A stretch of 64,000 nucleotides of DNA from Pseudomonas khavaziana (GTDB lineage Bacteria > Pseudomonadota > Gammaproteobacteria > Pseudomonadales > Pseudomonadaceae): contig NZ_JAHSTT010000016.1 of the NCBI RefSeq assembly GCF_019145205.1, positions 62,001 through 126,000 on the forward strand. The letters are read 5' to 3'. The notes below the pieces were generated by a model that worked only from the letters and a program-made list of their open reading frames with translations, was not told where the DNA came from and ran no database searches. Of this stretch, positions 51,960 to 62,000 are shown piece by piece (within the stretch, counting starts at the first letter, position 1; every line of letters begins with the position of its first letter). A program made the position numbers and the translations under genes.

Positions 51960-52991
51960 ATGAAAAGCTTGATGAAGTCTGCAGCACTGGCCGTTACGGT
52001 TTCTCTTTGTGCCTCCTCCATGACCTTCGCCGCCGAGAGCGTGCGCCTGACCGGTTCCGGCGCCAGCTTCCCTGCACCGATCTACCTCACCTGGTTCAAG
52101 GATTTCAGCAAGAAGACCGCGGGCGTCACCGTGGATTATCAATCCAAGGGCAGCGGCGCCGGTGTGCAGGACTTCCTGAACAAAACCGTCGATTTCGCCG
52201 CCAGTGACTCGGCCATGAAAGACGAAGACATCGCCAAGGTGGCCGAAGGCGTGCAGTTGCTGCCGATGACCGCGGGTGAAATCGTGCTGGCCTATAATCT
52301 GCCGGGCAATCCCAAGGGTCTCAAGCTGCCACGCGACGTTTACTCCAATATCTTCCTGGGCAAGATCACCAAGTGGAACGACCCACAGATCGTGGCCGCC
52401 AACCCGGACCTGAAGCTGACCGATACGCCGATCACCGTGGTTGTGCGTGCCGACTCCAGCGGCACCACGGCGGTCTTCACCAAACACCTGTCGACCATTA
52501 ACCCTGAGTTCAAGCAAGCGCTGGGGGAGGGCAACACCGTTAACTGGCCGGCCAGCGACAAGTTCATCAAGTCGCCCAAGAACGACGGCGTGACCGCCAC
52601 CGTGCGCCAGACGCCGGGCGCTATCGGCTACATCGAATACGGCTTCGCCAAGCTGGCCAAGGTTGACTTTGCCCAGTTGCAGAACAAGGCCGGCCAGTAT
52701 GTGGTGCCGAACGCCGAAAGCGGTGCCGAGGCCCTGGCCGCGGTGAAGATGCCGGAAAGCCTGGTGGCCTGGTTGCCGGATCCGGACGGTGCCAAGTCCT
52801 ACCCGATCACTTCCTACACCTGGATGATCTTCCGCAAGGATAACGGTAACCCGGCCAAGGCCAAGGCCATGCGCGAAATGGTCGAATACAGCCTGACCGA
52901 AGGGCAGAAAATCGCCGATTCGATGGGTTACATCCCGCTGCCGCAATCGGTGGTCGATCAGGTGCGCAAAGCCTCCGCCAACATCCAGTAA
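51960..52991 (+). CDS. pstS: phosphate ABC importer substrate-binding protein
   Basis: Periplasmic phosphate-binding protein of 343 residues. The signal peptide (SAALAVTVSLCASSMTFA) ends at about residue 24. Phosphate-binding motifs are TGSGASFPAPIY, YQSKGSGAGVQDF, and RADSSGTTAVF. The set is of the PstS branch resembling E. coli PstS. ATG at 51960 begins the signal peptide; the frame extends 26 codons further. It is first in pstSCAB, which here lacks phoU, suggesting a second, inducible phosphate system beside a standard pst-phoU operon elsewhere. Confidence 0.93.
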   Translation: MKSLMKSAALAVTVSLCASSMTFAAESVRLTGSGASFPAPIYLTWFKDFSKKTAGVTVDYQSKGSGAGVQDFLNKTVDFAASDSAMKDEDIAKVAEGVQLLPMTAGEIVLAYNLPGNPKGLKLPRDVYSNIFLGKITKWNDPQIVAANPDLKLTDTPITVVVRADSSGTTAVFTKHLSTINPEFKQALGEGNTVNWPASDKFIKSPKNDGVTATVRQTPGAIGYIEYGFAKLAKVDFAQLQNKAGQYVVPNAESGAEALAAVKMPESLVAWLPDPDGAKSYPITSYTWMIFRKDNGNPAKAKAMREMVEYSLTEGQKIADSMGYIPLPQSVVDQVRKASANIQ

Positions 52992-53066
52992 TACCCGTGC
53001 GGCCGCTTCCGGTGTGTGCTGTCAGCCATGCCGGGGGCGTTTCCCCCTTTGTTCCGGAATTGACCA

Positions 53067-54035
53067 ATGATCAAACCTTTCGTCGTACCGGTTAACCCGG
53101 ACTCTGCTTGCCAACCACCCTCGGCAAAGGATTTCCTGGTAGACCGCACCTTCCGTGCGCTTGCGAAAATCGGGGTGGTACTGATTCTGGCGTTGGTCGT
53201 CGCCCTGGTCTTCGAGGTGGGACGCAAGGCCCTTCCAGGCATGGAGAAGCACGGGTTCGACGTGTTGTTTGGCAGTGTCTGGGACGTTAACCAAGGCAAG
53301 TACGGCATCTTGCCGGCTATTTGGGGCACACTCTACAGCGCCTTCATCGCGCTGCTGATTGCCGGCGTTTTCGGCGTCAGCATGGCGATTTTCCTGACCC
53401 AGGATTTCCTGCCGGCGAGACTGGCCGCCGTGTTTCGCACCATCGTCGAGTTGCTCGCGGCCATCCCCAGCGTCGTGTACGGCCTGTGGGGCATCTACGT
53501 GGTGATCCCGGCGATTCGACCATTGACTACCTGGTTGAACAGCGAGCTGGGCTGGATACCGTTTTTCGGCACCTCGTTGAGCGGGCCTGGGTTGCTGCCG
53601 GCGGCGCTGGTATTGGCGATCATGATCCTGCCGACGATTGCCGCCGTGTCCCAGGACGCGCTGACCAGCGTGCCGATGAAAACCAAGCAGGCCGCCTATG
53701 GCATGGGCACCACCCACTGGGAAGCGATTCTCAAGGTGATGGTGCCATCCGCCGCCACCGGTATTTTCGGTTCCCTGGTACTCGGCCTTGGCCGCGCACT
53801 GGGTGAAACCATGGCGCTGGCGATGCTGGTGGGCAACGCCAACAACATTTCACTGTCGCTGTTCGCGCCGGCCAATACCCTGGCCGCCTTGTTGGCACTG
53901 AACTTCCCCGAAGCCGGGCCCAACGAGATCGAGGTGCTGATGTACGCCGCCCTCGTGCTGATGTTCATCACACTGTTGGTGAACGTTATCGGCTCCATGA
54001 TCATGCTCTACGCCCAGCGGGGTACTAAACAATGA
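53067..54035 (+). CDS. pstC: phosphate ABC importer permease PstC
   Basis: Inner-membrane permease of 322 residues with about six transmembrane helices. The cytoplasmic EAA-type loop is QAAYGMGTTHWEAILKVMVP. The large periplasmic loop with PLTTWLNSELGWIPFFG is typical of PstC. Its stop overlaps the pstA start (ATGA). The 75-base gap after pstS is GC-rich, with a hairpin that may trim the message and leave more PstS than permease. Confidence 0.94.
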   Translation: MIKPFVVPVNPDSACQPPSAKDFLVDRTFRALAKIGVVLILALVVALVFEVGRKALPGMEKHGFDVLFGSVWDVNQGKYGILPAIWGTLYSAFIALLIAGVFGVSMAIFLTQDFLPARLAAVFRTIVELLAAIPSVVYGLWGIYVVIPAIRPLTTWLNSELGWIPFFGTSLSGPGLLPAALVLAIMILPTIAAVSQDALTSVPMKTKQAAYGMGTTHWEAILKVMVPSAATGIFGSLVLGLGRALGETMALAMLVGNANNISLSLFAPANTLAALLALNFPEAGPNEIEVLMYAALVLMFITLLVNVIGSMIMLYAQRGTKQ

Positions 54036-54925
54036 CGAACCTCACGTCTCCTATAACCGCGGTGCCGAGCCTGCAGCGCAGGTTCGAAGGGCGCGCACTG
54101 CGCAGCCTGGTGTTAACCACGCTGGTGTGGCTTGGCGCGCTGCTCGCCAGTGTGCCGCTGATTTCCGTGCTCTACATGCTGATCACCCGTGGCGGCGCAC
54201 GCCTGAGCCTGGAAGTGTTCACCGAACTGCCGCCCACCGGCTTCGAGACCGGCGGCGGTTTCGGCAACGCGATGGCCGGTACCTTTGTGATGGTCGGCAT
54301 CGCCGCCGCCATCGCGGTGCCGGTCGGCATCCTGGCCGCGATCTTCCTGGCTGAACTGGGGCCGGACAGCAAACTGGCGAACACCGCACGCTTTGCCGCC
54401 AAGATGCTCACGGGCCTGCCGTCGATCCTGGCCGGTGTGTTCGCCTATGCGCTGGTGGTGATGACTACCGGTACCTATTCGGCACCCGCAGGTGGTGTGG
54501 CATTGGCGGTACTGATGCTGCCAATCGTTGTGCTGACCGCTGAAGAGTCGATGCGCATGGTGCCCAAGGTCATGAAGGACGCTGCCTACGGCATGGGCTG
54601 CACCCGTTCCCAAGTGATCTGGAAAATCATCCTGCCCACCGGCCTGCCGGCGATCCTCACCGGCGTGATGCTCGCCGTGGCCCGTGCCGCGGGCGAAACC
54701 GCGCCGCTGTTGTTCACCGCGCTGTTCAGCAACTACTGGATCTTCCACGACGGCGACCTGTCGGTGATGAACCCGACCGCCTCCCTTGCGGTGCTGATCT
54801 ACAACTTCTCCGGCATGCCCTTCGACAACCAGCTTGAGCTCGCCTGGGCGGCCTCGTTGGTGTTGGTAATGATCGTGCTGGTCGTCAATATCGTCAGCCG
54901 TATCTTCGGCAAGCCCAAGTATTAA
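54032..54925 (+). CDS. pstA: phosphate ABC importer permease PstA
   Basis: Inner-membrane permease of 297 residues, about six transmembrane helices, pairing with PstC. The EAA-type loop is DAAYGMGCTRSQVIWKIILP and the family block ARAAGETAPLLFTALFSNYW is present. Translationally coupled to pstC and 18 bases before pstB. Confidence 0.94.
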   Translation: MTNLTSPITAVPSLQRRFEGRALRSLVLTTLVWLGALLASVPLISVLYMLITRGGARLSLEVFTELPPTGFETGGGFGNAMAGTFVMVGIAAAIAVPVGILAAIFLAELGPDSKLANTARFAAKMLTGLPSILAGVFAYALVVMTTGTYSAPAGGVALAVLMLPIVVLTAEESMRMVPKVMKDAAYGMGCTRSQVIWKIILPTGLPAILTGVMLAVARAAGETAPLLFTALFSNYWIFHDGDLSVMNPTASLAVLIYNFSGMPFDNQLELAWAASLVLVMIVLVVNIVSRIFGKPKY

Positions 54926-54943
54926 GAACGGGAGCATCTGAAT

Positions 54944-55762
54944 TTGAACGTATCAACTGCGCAAGTAGCCGCTCCGTTTGTCACCCAGTCGCCTGTGGTC
55001 ATGGACTGCAAGCTGGACAGGATCTTCTACGGCAACTTCATGGCGGTGCGTGACAGCCATGTGCCGATTGAGAAAAACAAGATCACCGGTTTTATCGGCC
55101 CCTCGGGCTGCGGCAAAAGTACCGTACTGCGCAGCCTCAACCGCATGAACGACCTGGTAAAGGGCTTCCGCTTCGAGGGTCATGTACATTTCCTCGGCCA
55201 GGACGTATATGGCAAGGGCGTCGATCCGGTGGTGGTACGCCGCTACATCGGCATGGTGTTCCAGCAGCCCAACCCGTTTTCCATGAGTATCTTCGACAAC
55301 GTTGCGTTCGGCCTGCGCCTGAACCGCTACAAGGGCGACCTTGGCGACCGCGTCAAGCACGCCTTGCAAGGCGCGGCGCTGTGGGATGAGGTCAAGGACA
55401 AGCTCAAGGTCAGCGGCCTGTCACTGTCCGGCGGCCAGCAGCAACGTTTGTGCATAGCCCGTGCGATTGCCACCGAACCGGAGGTGCTGCTGCTCGATGA
55501 ACCTTGCTCGGCACTCGACCCCATCGCTACGCGCCGAGTCGAAGAACTGATGGTGGAGCTGAAGAAGGACTACACCATCGCCCTGGTAACCCACAACATG
55601 CAGCAGGCCATCCGCGTAGCGGACACCACGGCGTTTTTCTCGGTGGATATTTCCCAAGGTACGCGCACCGGCTACCTGGTGGAGATGGGCCCGACCACCC
55701 AGGTGTTCGGCAACCCACGGGAAAAAATGACCGAGGATTACATCAGCGGTAAGTTCAGCTGA
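54944..55762 (+). CDS. pstB: phosphate ABC importer ATPase PstB
   Basis: Cytoplasmic ATPase of 272 residues. Walker A is GPSGCGKST, the Q-loop VFQQPNPFSMSIFDNVA, signature LSGGQQQRL, Walker B VLLLDEPCSALD, H-loop VTHNMQQA. The PNPF after the Q-loop is diagnostic for PstB. The start codon is TTG with GGGAGC 8 bases upstream. A Fic-like gene, not phoU, follows. Confidence 0.95.
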   Translation: MNVSTAQVAAPFVTQSPVVMDCKLDRIFYGNFMAVRDSHVPIEKNKITGFIGPSGCGKSTVLRSLNRMNDLVKGFRFEGHVHFLGQDVYGKGVDPVVVRRYIGMVFQQPNPFSMSIFDNVAFGLRLNRYKGDLGDRVKHALQGAALWDEVKDKLKVSGLSLSGGQQQRLCIARAIATEPEVLLLDEPCSALDPIATRRVEELMVELKKDYTIALVTHNMQQAIRVADTTAFFSVDISQGTRTGYLVEMGPTTQVFGNPREKMTEDYISGKFS

Positions 55763-55817
55763 GCCATCCATGTTCGATAAAGGCGGTACCTGTGCCAACG
55801 TCTTCCCGGGAATATCA

Positions 55818-56516
55818 ATGCCTGTAACCCATCGTCTTGATTTGTCAGCGATTGAACGCGCCCTGCGTAAAGTGCAGGGCCGCTTTGCCGAGCTCAGCAC
55901 GCAGTTTACCGAGCCGCGTGACCCCTTGACCGACGAAGTGCTGCTCAATGTACTTGAGGGTTACGCGCTGATTGACGACTATGTGGCCCGGGGTGTCGAC
56001 CTGTTTGATCTTCATCAGCTCAACCTGATGCTGGAGATCAACGCCACGGTCCTGTGCGGTCGAGACCCGGCACGTCGGGTGGAATACGCCCAGCACCTGG
56101 CCGCGACCGAGGAGCACTTCTTCAACAACGTTGAAGGCGGCATCAAGGACTTGTTCAATTGGTATTGTGCGTATCGCAGTGAGTCCGTCTGGAAGCGGGC
56201 GGCGGGTGTCTATGTACGCATCCTCAGCAAGCCGCAGTTGTTTATCGAAGGCAACAACCGCAGCGGCTCGCTGATCGTCAGCTACCTGCTGATGCGCGCC
56301 GGTTTGCCGCCGTTCGTGCTGACACTGGAAAATGCCGAGGGCTACTTCAACCCGTCGTCGGTGATCCGCAACTCGGCCAAGCATGGCGTCAAGGCGTTGT
56401 ATGAATTGCCCAAGATCAAGAAAAAATACGCGGCTTTCCTGGAGGAACAGGCACCTGATCCAAAGGCGTTTTTCTTGAGCGACACACCGCAGCCCATCTA
56501 TGGGGGAGGCCACTGA
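55818..56516 (+). CDS. Fic-like domain protein lacking the catalytic histidine
   Basis: Protein of 232 residues, probably cytoplasmic. The Fic core helix and loop appear as PQLFIEGNNRSGSLI (about 139-153), matching HPFxxGNGRxG with Gln140 where the catalytic His should be, and the second Gly replaced by Asn. The following segment VSYLLMRAGLPPFVLTLENAEGYF also fits Fic folds. Without the His, classical AMP transfer is unlikely; phosphocholine or phosphate transfer, regulation or pure binding are alternatives. ATG at 55818 has GGGA upstream; ATG at 55770 is an alternative 16 codons earlier. It follows pstB by 55 bases and overlaps the HAD gene (ATGA). Confidence 0.75.
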   Translation: MPVTHRLDLSAIERALRKVQGRFAELSTQFTEPRDPLTDEVLLNVLEGYALIDDYVARGVDLFDLHQLNLMLEINATVLCGRDPARRVEYAQHLAATEEHFFNNVEGGIKDLFNWYCAYRSESVWKRAAGVYVRILSKPQLFIEGNNRSGSLIVSYLLMRAGLPPFVLTLENAEGYFNPSSVIRNSAKHGVKALYELPKIKKKYAAFLEEQAPDPKAFFLSDTPQPIYGGGH

Positions 56517-57142
56517 TGCGTTGGTATCCAACACTCGCGGGCAAATGCCGAACGTCCGCCCGCCGAGTCGTACAAGCCCTGTCCACGCGCGCATTCACGC
56601 GCCCGCGCATACGAATCTCGTTTGATATCGACGACACCTTGGCCTGCCAGCTCCATCACTCCGCCGTAGAGAGCAGCTGGCTACCAGCCTGCGCCCATCG
56701 CTGGTGGGGCGAGCCGCTGCGTATCGGCACCCGTTCACTGACCCGGGAGCTGCGGCGCCAGGGTTGCAGTATCTGGGTCTATACCTCGTCCGGTCGTGCG
56801 CCTTCCTATATCAGGCGTTGGTTGATGCTGTACGGCATCCGCGTTGACGGGGTGGTGAATAGCACCCTGCATAACGACGCCCTCAGTGCGCACGGGCTGG
56901 CCAATACACCGTCGAAATTCCCGCCGGCTTTCGATATTGATTTGCACGTGGATGACTCCGAAGGCGTGCGCATTGAAGGTCATGATCATGGCTTTCGTGT
57001 AGTCGTGGTTGACCCGCAGGATGAGCAGTGGGTGCAGAGAGTGCTCGATGCGGTGGCGGGGGTTCAGGCGCAATTGGTCAGGCAGCAAATGCCTCGATAT
57101 CACCAGCCGACAAGTCAAGGCGCTGAAATTTATTCTTCCTGA
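56516..57142 (+). CDS. HAD-superfamily hydrolase
   Basis: Protein of 208 residues with HAD motif I ISFDIDDTLAC (nucleophile Asp and second Asp), motif II VYTSSGR, and motif IV LHVDDSEGV. A basic N-terminal stretch of about 30 residues comes first. HAD hydrolases often remove phosphate from small molecules, which suits the phosphate operon. The start overlaps the Fic-like stop, so the two proteins are made together. Whether it releases phosphate from nucleotides or a protein is not known. Confidence 0.82.
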   Translation: MRWYPTLAGKCRTSARRVVQALSTRAFTRPRIRISFDIDDTLACQLHHSAVESSWLPACAHRWWGEPLRIGTRSLTRELRRQGCSIWVYTSSGRAPSYIRRWLMLYGIRVDGVVNSTLHNDALSAHGLANTPSKFPPAFDIDLHVDDSEGVRIEGHDHGFRVVVVDPQDEQWVQRVLDAVAGVQAQLVRQQMPRYHQPTSQGAEIYSS

Positions 57143-57269
57143 GGTCAATCGGGTGTCATGCAATAAACGCTTGAATGCCCGTGGCCGATGATGGGTGTGT
57201 AGACGAAAAAGTCATACTTTTCAGCGTGATTCGCCGAGTGTTAGAGATCAAACAAACTTGCACGCTTAA

Positions 57270-57298
57270 TTGACGCCATCAAAATGACATCCTATGAT
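57270..57298 (+). promoter_or_regulatory. sigma-70 promoter of the two-partner secretion operon
   Basis: TTGACG and TATGAT are separated by 17 bases, an almost ideal housekeeping promoter, 45 bases upstream of the TpsB start. A GTGGC/GCCAC hairpin lies in the leader. Confidence 0.75.
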
Positions 57299-57342
57299 CG
57301 CCCTCCATTGGTGGCTTAAGGCCACATAGAGGGATCTAGAGA

Positions 57343-59064
57343 ATGTGGCGTTTACTGCGTCGGACCAGGTTCAGCCTGCTGTCCGCTTTTTTTTGCCTGG
57401 GTATTGTTGGAGGGGCGCACGCCGCCACGCCGCAGAACGCCCCAGGCATCACCGACCTGATCCGTGATCGCCAGGACCGCCTGCTTGAGGATCAGCAACG
57501 GCGGATCGAAGAGCTCAAGGACCTGCCTGGAAAATCGGCGGCGCCTGCTGCGCCGGTCGCGCCTGTCGACAGCCGCTGCTTCCCGATCAAAACCATCGAA
57601 CTGGGTGGTGCCGATGCGCTGACCGAAGGTGAGCGCACGGGTCTTATCAAGACTTACATCGGCCAATGCCTTGGCGTACCGCAACTCAACGAATTGCTCA
57701 AGGTCATCACCGATCGCTATTTGGCCAAAGGCCTGGTCACCAGTCGTGCCTACCTGCTTCAGCAGGACCTTTCCAGCGGCAACCTCAAGATCCAGGTGGT
57801 CGAAGGCCGGCTGGAAAGCCTCAAGGGCGCCGAAGGCAGTGGCATCACCGACCGCCAATTGACCATGAGTTTCCCCGGCAAGCAGGGCGAACTGCTCAAT
57901 CTGCGCGAAATCGAGCAGATGGTCGATCAGTTGAATCGCCTGCCGTCGAACCAGGCGCAGATGGAGTTGGCGCCGGGCAAGGCGGTGGGTGGCAGCGATG
58001 TATTGGTCAAAAATACACCGCAAAAGCCCTGGCGTGTGGGGCTTTCGCGGCATAACGGCGGCCAGCGCAGCACTGGTGAGCAGCAGTGGGGCGCCAGTCT
58101 TGATTGGGATAACCCGCTCGGCCTGGCCGATCAGCTTTCGCTGCGTGGCGGCCACGATGCCGTCAGCGATCATCAACGTACCTCACGCAATTCGATGCTC
58201 AGCTACAGCGTGCCATTTGGCTGGTGGAACCTCTCGTACAGCTACATCGAAAGTGAGTACCGCTCCCAGGCCCAGGCCAACAACTTCAAGTTCAAGCAGA
58301 CCGGGGACAGCCAGAATCACCAGTTGCGCCTGGAGCGGGTTATTCATCGTGACGCTTTGAGCAAAACATCTCTGAACACTGGCATCGCCTATCTTCGTAC
58401 CAACAACTTCATCGAAGACAGCAAGCTGGCCTTGAGCAGCAACCGCCTCAGTGAAGCGCAATTGGGTATCAACCACGGTCGGCGTATCGGTGGTTCATTC
58501 CTCAACATTGATCTTGGCCTGCAAAACGGCATCGGCGCATTCGACGCCCAGGCCAATCACCACCCAAAGCCTGGCCAGGCCGATGCGCGCTACCGCAAAT
58601 ACACCGCCACGCTGAGCTATCTGTACCCGTTCAAGCTCTGGGGCGAGTCCCTCAGCTTCAGCAGTTTGATGACCGGCCAGCGCAGTGAAGACGTGCTATT
58701 CAGCCCACAGCGCATGAGCCTGGGTGGGCAATCGTCGATTCGTGGCTACAAAGACCAAATGCTGGCGGGCGACAGCGGCGGCTATTGGCGCAACGACCTG
58801 CGCTGGAGCCGACCGGTCACCTGGGCCTGGATGCAGCCGGTGTTCACTGAATACGGCACCAGCCTCGGCTACGACCAGGGCGTGATCAGCCATGGCCGCT
58901 ATAACGCTGAACAGCATGGGCGTATGAGCAGCAATTCGGTGGAGTTGTTTGCGCGCGGTAAGAACGTCGCGGCCAGCGTGACCTTTGCACACTCTTTGGA
59001 ACGACCGGACGCGATCACGGACCGTGAAGCGCCGATCTATTTCCGTGTGGATTTTTTCCTTTAA
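57343..59064 (+). CDS. two-partner secretion outer-membrane transporter (TpsB, FhaC/ShlB family)
   Basis: Outer-membrane beta-barrel of 573 residues of the Omp85 superfamily. A signal peptide (SLLSAFFCLGIVGGAHA) ends near residue 28. The N-terminal helix and linker (DLIRDRQDRLLEDQQRRIEEL) are followed by POTRA domains (about 75-235: FPIKTIELGGADALTEGER, LVTSRAYLLQQDLSSGNLKI, VVEGRLESLKGAEG). The 16-strand barrel follows, with the L6 motif as SLGGQSSIRGYKDQM and a terminal aromatic (FFL). It secretes the haemagglutinin encoded 33 bases downstream. Confidence 0.94.
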   Translation: MWRLLRRTRFSLLSAFFCLGIVGGAHAATPQNAPGITDLIRDRQDRLLEDQQRRIEELKDLPGKSAAPAAPVAPVDSRCFPIKTIELGGADALTEGERTGLIKTYIGQCLGVPQLNELLKVITDRYLAKGLVTSRAYLLQQDLSSGNLKIQVVEGRLESLKGAEGSGITDRQLTMSFPGKQGELLNLREIEQMVDQLNRLPSNQAQMELAPGKAVGGSDVLVKNTPQKPWRVGLSRHNGGQRSTGEQQWGASLDWDNPLGLADQLSLRGGHDAVSDHQRTSRNSMLSYSVPFGWWNLSYSYIESEYRSQAQANNFKFKQTGDSQNHQLRLERVIHRDALSKTSLNTGIAYLRTNNFIEDSKLALSSNRLSEAQLGINHGRRIGGSFLNIDLGLQNGIGAFDAQANHHPKPGQADARYRKYTATLSYLYPFKLWGESLSFSSLMTGQRSEDVLFSPQRMSLGGQSSIRGYKDQMLAGDSGGYWRNDLRWSRPVTWAWMQPVFTEYGTSLGYDQGVISHGRYNAEQHGRMSSNSVELFARGKNVAASVTFAHSLERPDAITDREAPIYFRVDFFL

Positions 59065-59097
59065 ACTTTTGACCGCCCTCGGGCTTTGAGACATGAC

Positions 59098-62000
59098 ATG
59101 GACGTTCGCCAGTACGCATTCCTCGTGCGCCAGCCTTCTGCTGCCGTAAAAAGCCGTACCCATTTCCTGGGGCTGCCTAAACGTGGGTTGGCGTTGATTC
59201 TGGCCAACGCCATGTTCTGGCATCCGTTGCTGGCGCAGGCGGACGGCATTGTGGTGAATGCACCAGGTACGACGCTCGGGCAAGCGGGTAACGGCGTGCC
59301 CATCGTCAACATCGCCACGCCGAATGCCAACGGGCTCTCGCACAACCAATTTCATGACTACAACGTCGGCGCCAATGGGGTCATTCTCAACAACGCCACC
59401 GACCGCACCCAGTCCACGCAACTGGGCGGCATCATCGTCGGTAACCCCAATCTCAACGGCACCGCTGCCAATATCATTCTCAACGAAGTCAACGGCGGCA
59501 GCCCCAGCCAACTGCGCGGCTACACCGAAGTAGCCGGGCAATCGGCCCACGTGATCGTCGCAAACCCGTATGGCATCAGCTGTAACGGTTGCGGCTTTAT
59601 CAACACCCCGCAAGCGACGCTCACCACCGGTAAAGCCGTGATCGAAAACGGCCAGATCAACCGTTACCAAGTCGACCAGGGCAGTGTCGCTATCGAAGGC
59701 GCTGGCCTGAATGCCAGCAACGTCGATCAGTTCGAAATCATCACCCGCGCTACCACTATCAACGCGCAGATTCAGGCCAAAAAGCTGACCATCGTCACCG
59801 GTCGTAATGACGTGGATGCACGCACCTTAACGGCCACCGCGCGGGCCGCAGATGGCAGCCAGGCGCCGGATCTGGCGATCGACTCGTCGGCGTTGGGCGG
59901 CATGTATGTGGGCGCGGTCAAGCTTATGGGGACTGAGGCGGGTGTAGGCGTGAGGTTGTCCGGGGACATGGTCGCCGGCGGCGATATTCAGATCGATACC
60001 GCAGGCAATGTGGTCATGGGCCAGACAACAGCGGCCGGCGCCATCAACGTGAGGGCCCACAGCGTTGAGGCCCAGGATGTGGTCGCGGCGGGCAGCGTGC
60101 TCGAGATGAAGACGCAAGGCGACCTGATCAATCAAAAAAACCTGGCGGCACGTGATCGCGTGGCGCTGCAAAGCGGTGGGACGTTGACCAACAACGGCGT
60201 CATCGAAGCCGGCGTCAACGCGGATCAGACGCGCAATGCTCAGGGTGATCTCCACGTCACTGCCGCCCAGTTGCGTAACAACGGCAAGACCGTTATTGCC
60301 AGTCGCGACCTCTTCGTCAAGGTTGATGGCACTCTCGACAACCGGAGCGGCACCCTTAGCGCACAAAACCAGCTCAAGGTGAGTGCCCAAAAGCTGGATA
60401 ACCAACAGCAAGGCCGCGTGTTGAGCGCTGAACGCATCGAGTTGAATGCCGGACAGTTGCTCAATGCTGACGCGGGCCTGGTGGTTGGCGACCGCGGGCT
60501 CAGCGGTCGCATCGGGCAGTTGGTCAATCGCAAAGGCGAGCTCTCGAGCCTGGCTGAAGTCAGCTTGCAGGTCGATAGCCTGGATAACGTCGCCGGGCTG
60601 ATTTCCGCCGGCCAGGCACTGCGCTTGACTGCCAGTAGCCTGGTTAACAATCAAGGTGGTCGCCTGGTTGCGGGGCAGCATCTGCAGATTAATGCCGGGC
60701 AGTTGGATAACCGCCAGTCCGGTATCGCGAGCAGTCAGGGCAGCCTGGGGCTGAATATTGCCGGTACCCTGGAAAATCAGCAGCAGGGTCGAATCGAGTC
60801 TGGCACTGAGACACAGGTCAGCGCTGGAAACTTCAATAACCAGCAACGCGGTGTACTCGTCAGTGGTGGCGCCCTGGAGCTGGCGACCGGTTCGCTCGAT
60901 AACAGCCAAGGCGGGTTGATTACCAGTGCCAAAGCTCTCAATGCCCGTGTCACCAGCCTCGACCAGCATGGCCAGGGGCGAATTTACAGCAATAGCGACG
61001 TAATCCTGGACCTGGTCAACGGCCACCTCGACAACCGCGACGGTGGCTTGATCAACGCCGGTGGCCAGCTGAGGTTGAATAACCTCAATAGCGTCGACAA
61101 CCGCAGCGGCGAAATTTCCAGTGCCCATGGTTTTACCGTCGCGGCAAATAGCCTGGACAACCGCGCAGGCAAGCTGCTCAGTGACCAGGCCTTGGGCCTG
61201 AAAATCGTGCAGACGCTGAACAACGGGGCAGGCCTGATTGCAGCCAGCGGCCTGGATATAGATGTTGCCAGTTTGATCAACGACCAGCGCGGTCAAGTTC
61301 ATAGCCGTGATCGGCTTAACGCCCGGGTGGGTGGTTTGCTCGCCAATCACAGCGGGAGTTTCAGTGCCGACGCAGGCGCACAGTTGACCGTGGGTAGCCT
61401 GGACAACAGCAATGGCGGGCAACTCTTCAGTCAAGGCGATCTGCGCCTGAACCTCAATCGGGGTCACCTGAACAACCAGGGCGGCTTGATCAACTCCCCA
61501 GGCCAGTTGCTGCTGACTCAACTCAGCAGCGTCGATAACCAGGGCGGCGAGATTTCCAGCGCCCACACCTTTGATCTGGTCGCGGATCAACTCAATAACG
61601 GCGCCGGCAAGTTGCTCAGCGAGCAAGCCTTGAGCGTGCGCATCGCCCGCGCCCTGGACAATACCAAAGGTGTGTTAACCGCCAAAGCCCTGGATGTTCA
61701 AGCGGGGACACTGATTAACCAATCCGGCCGACTCACGGCGGTGGAGGGCCTCAACCTGCAAGTCGATGGCGAACTGGATAATCGCAGCGCACAGGTTCTA
61801 GGCAAGAACCTCGTGCTCGGGATTGGGTCGCTCAATAACGACCAAGGCCTGGTGCAGGGTGATGCAACGTTGCTGCTCCAGGCGGGTGGCACGATCAGCA
61901 ACCACGCCGGCACATTGGCTGCAGGGCAAAGCGTGACCGTCAACAGCACCGGCCTGGACAACCGCCAAGGCAACCTGACCAGCGACGGTGCACTGACCGC

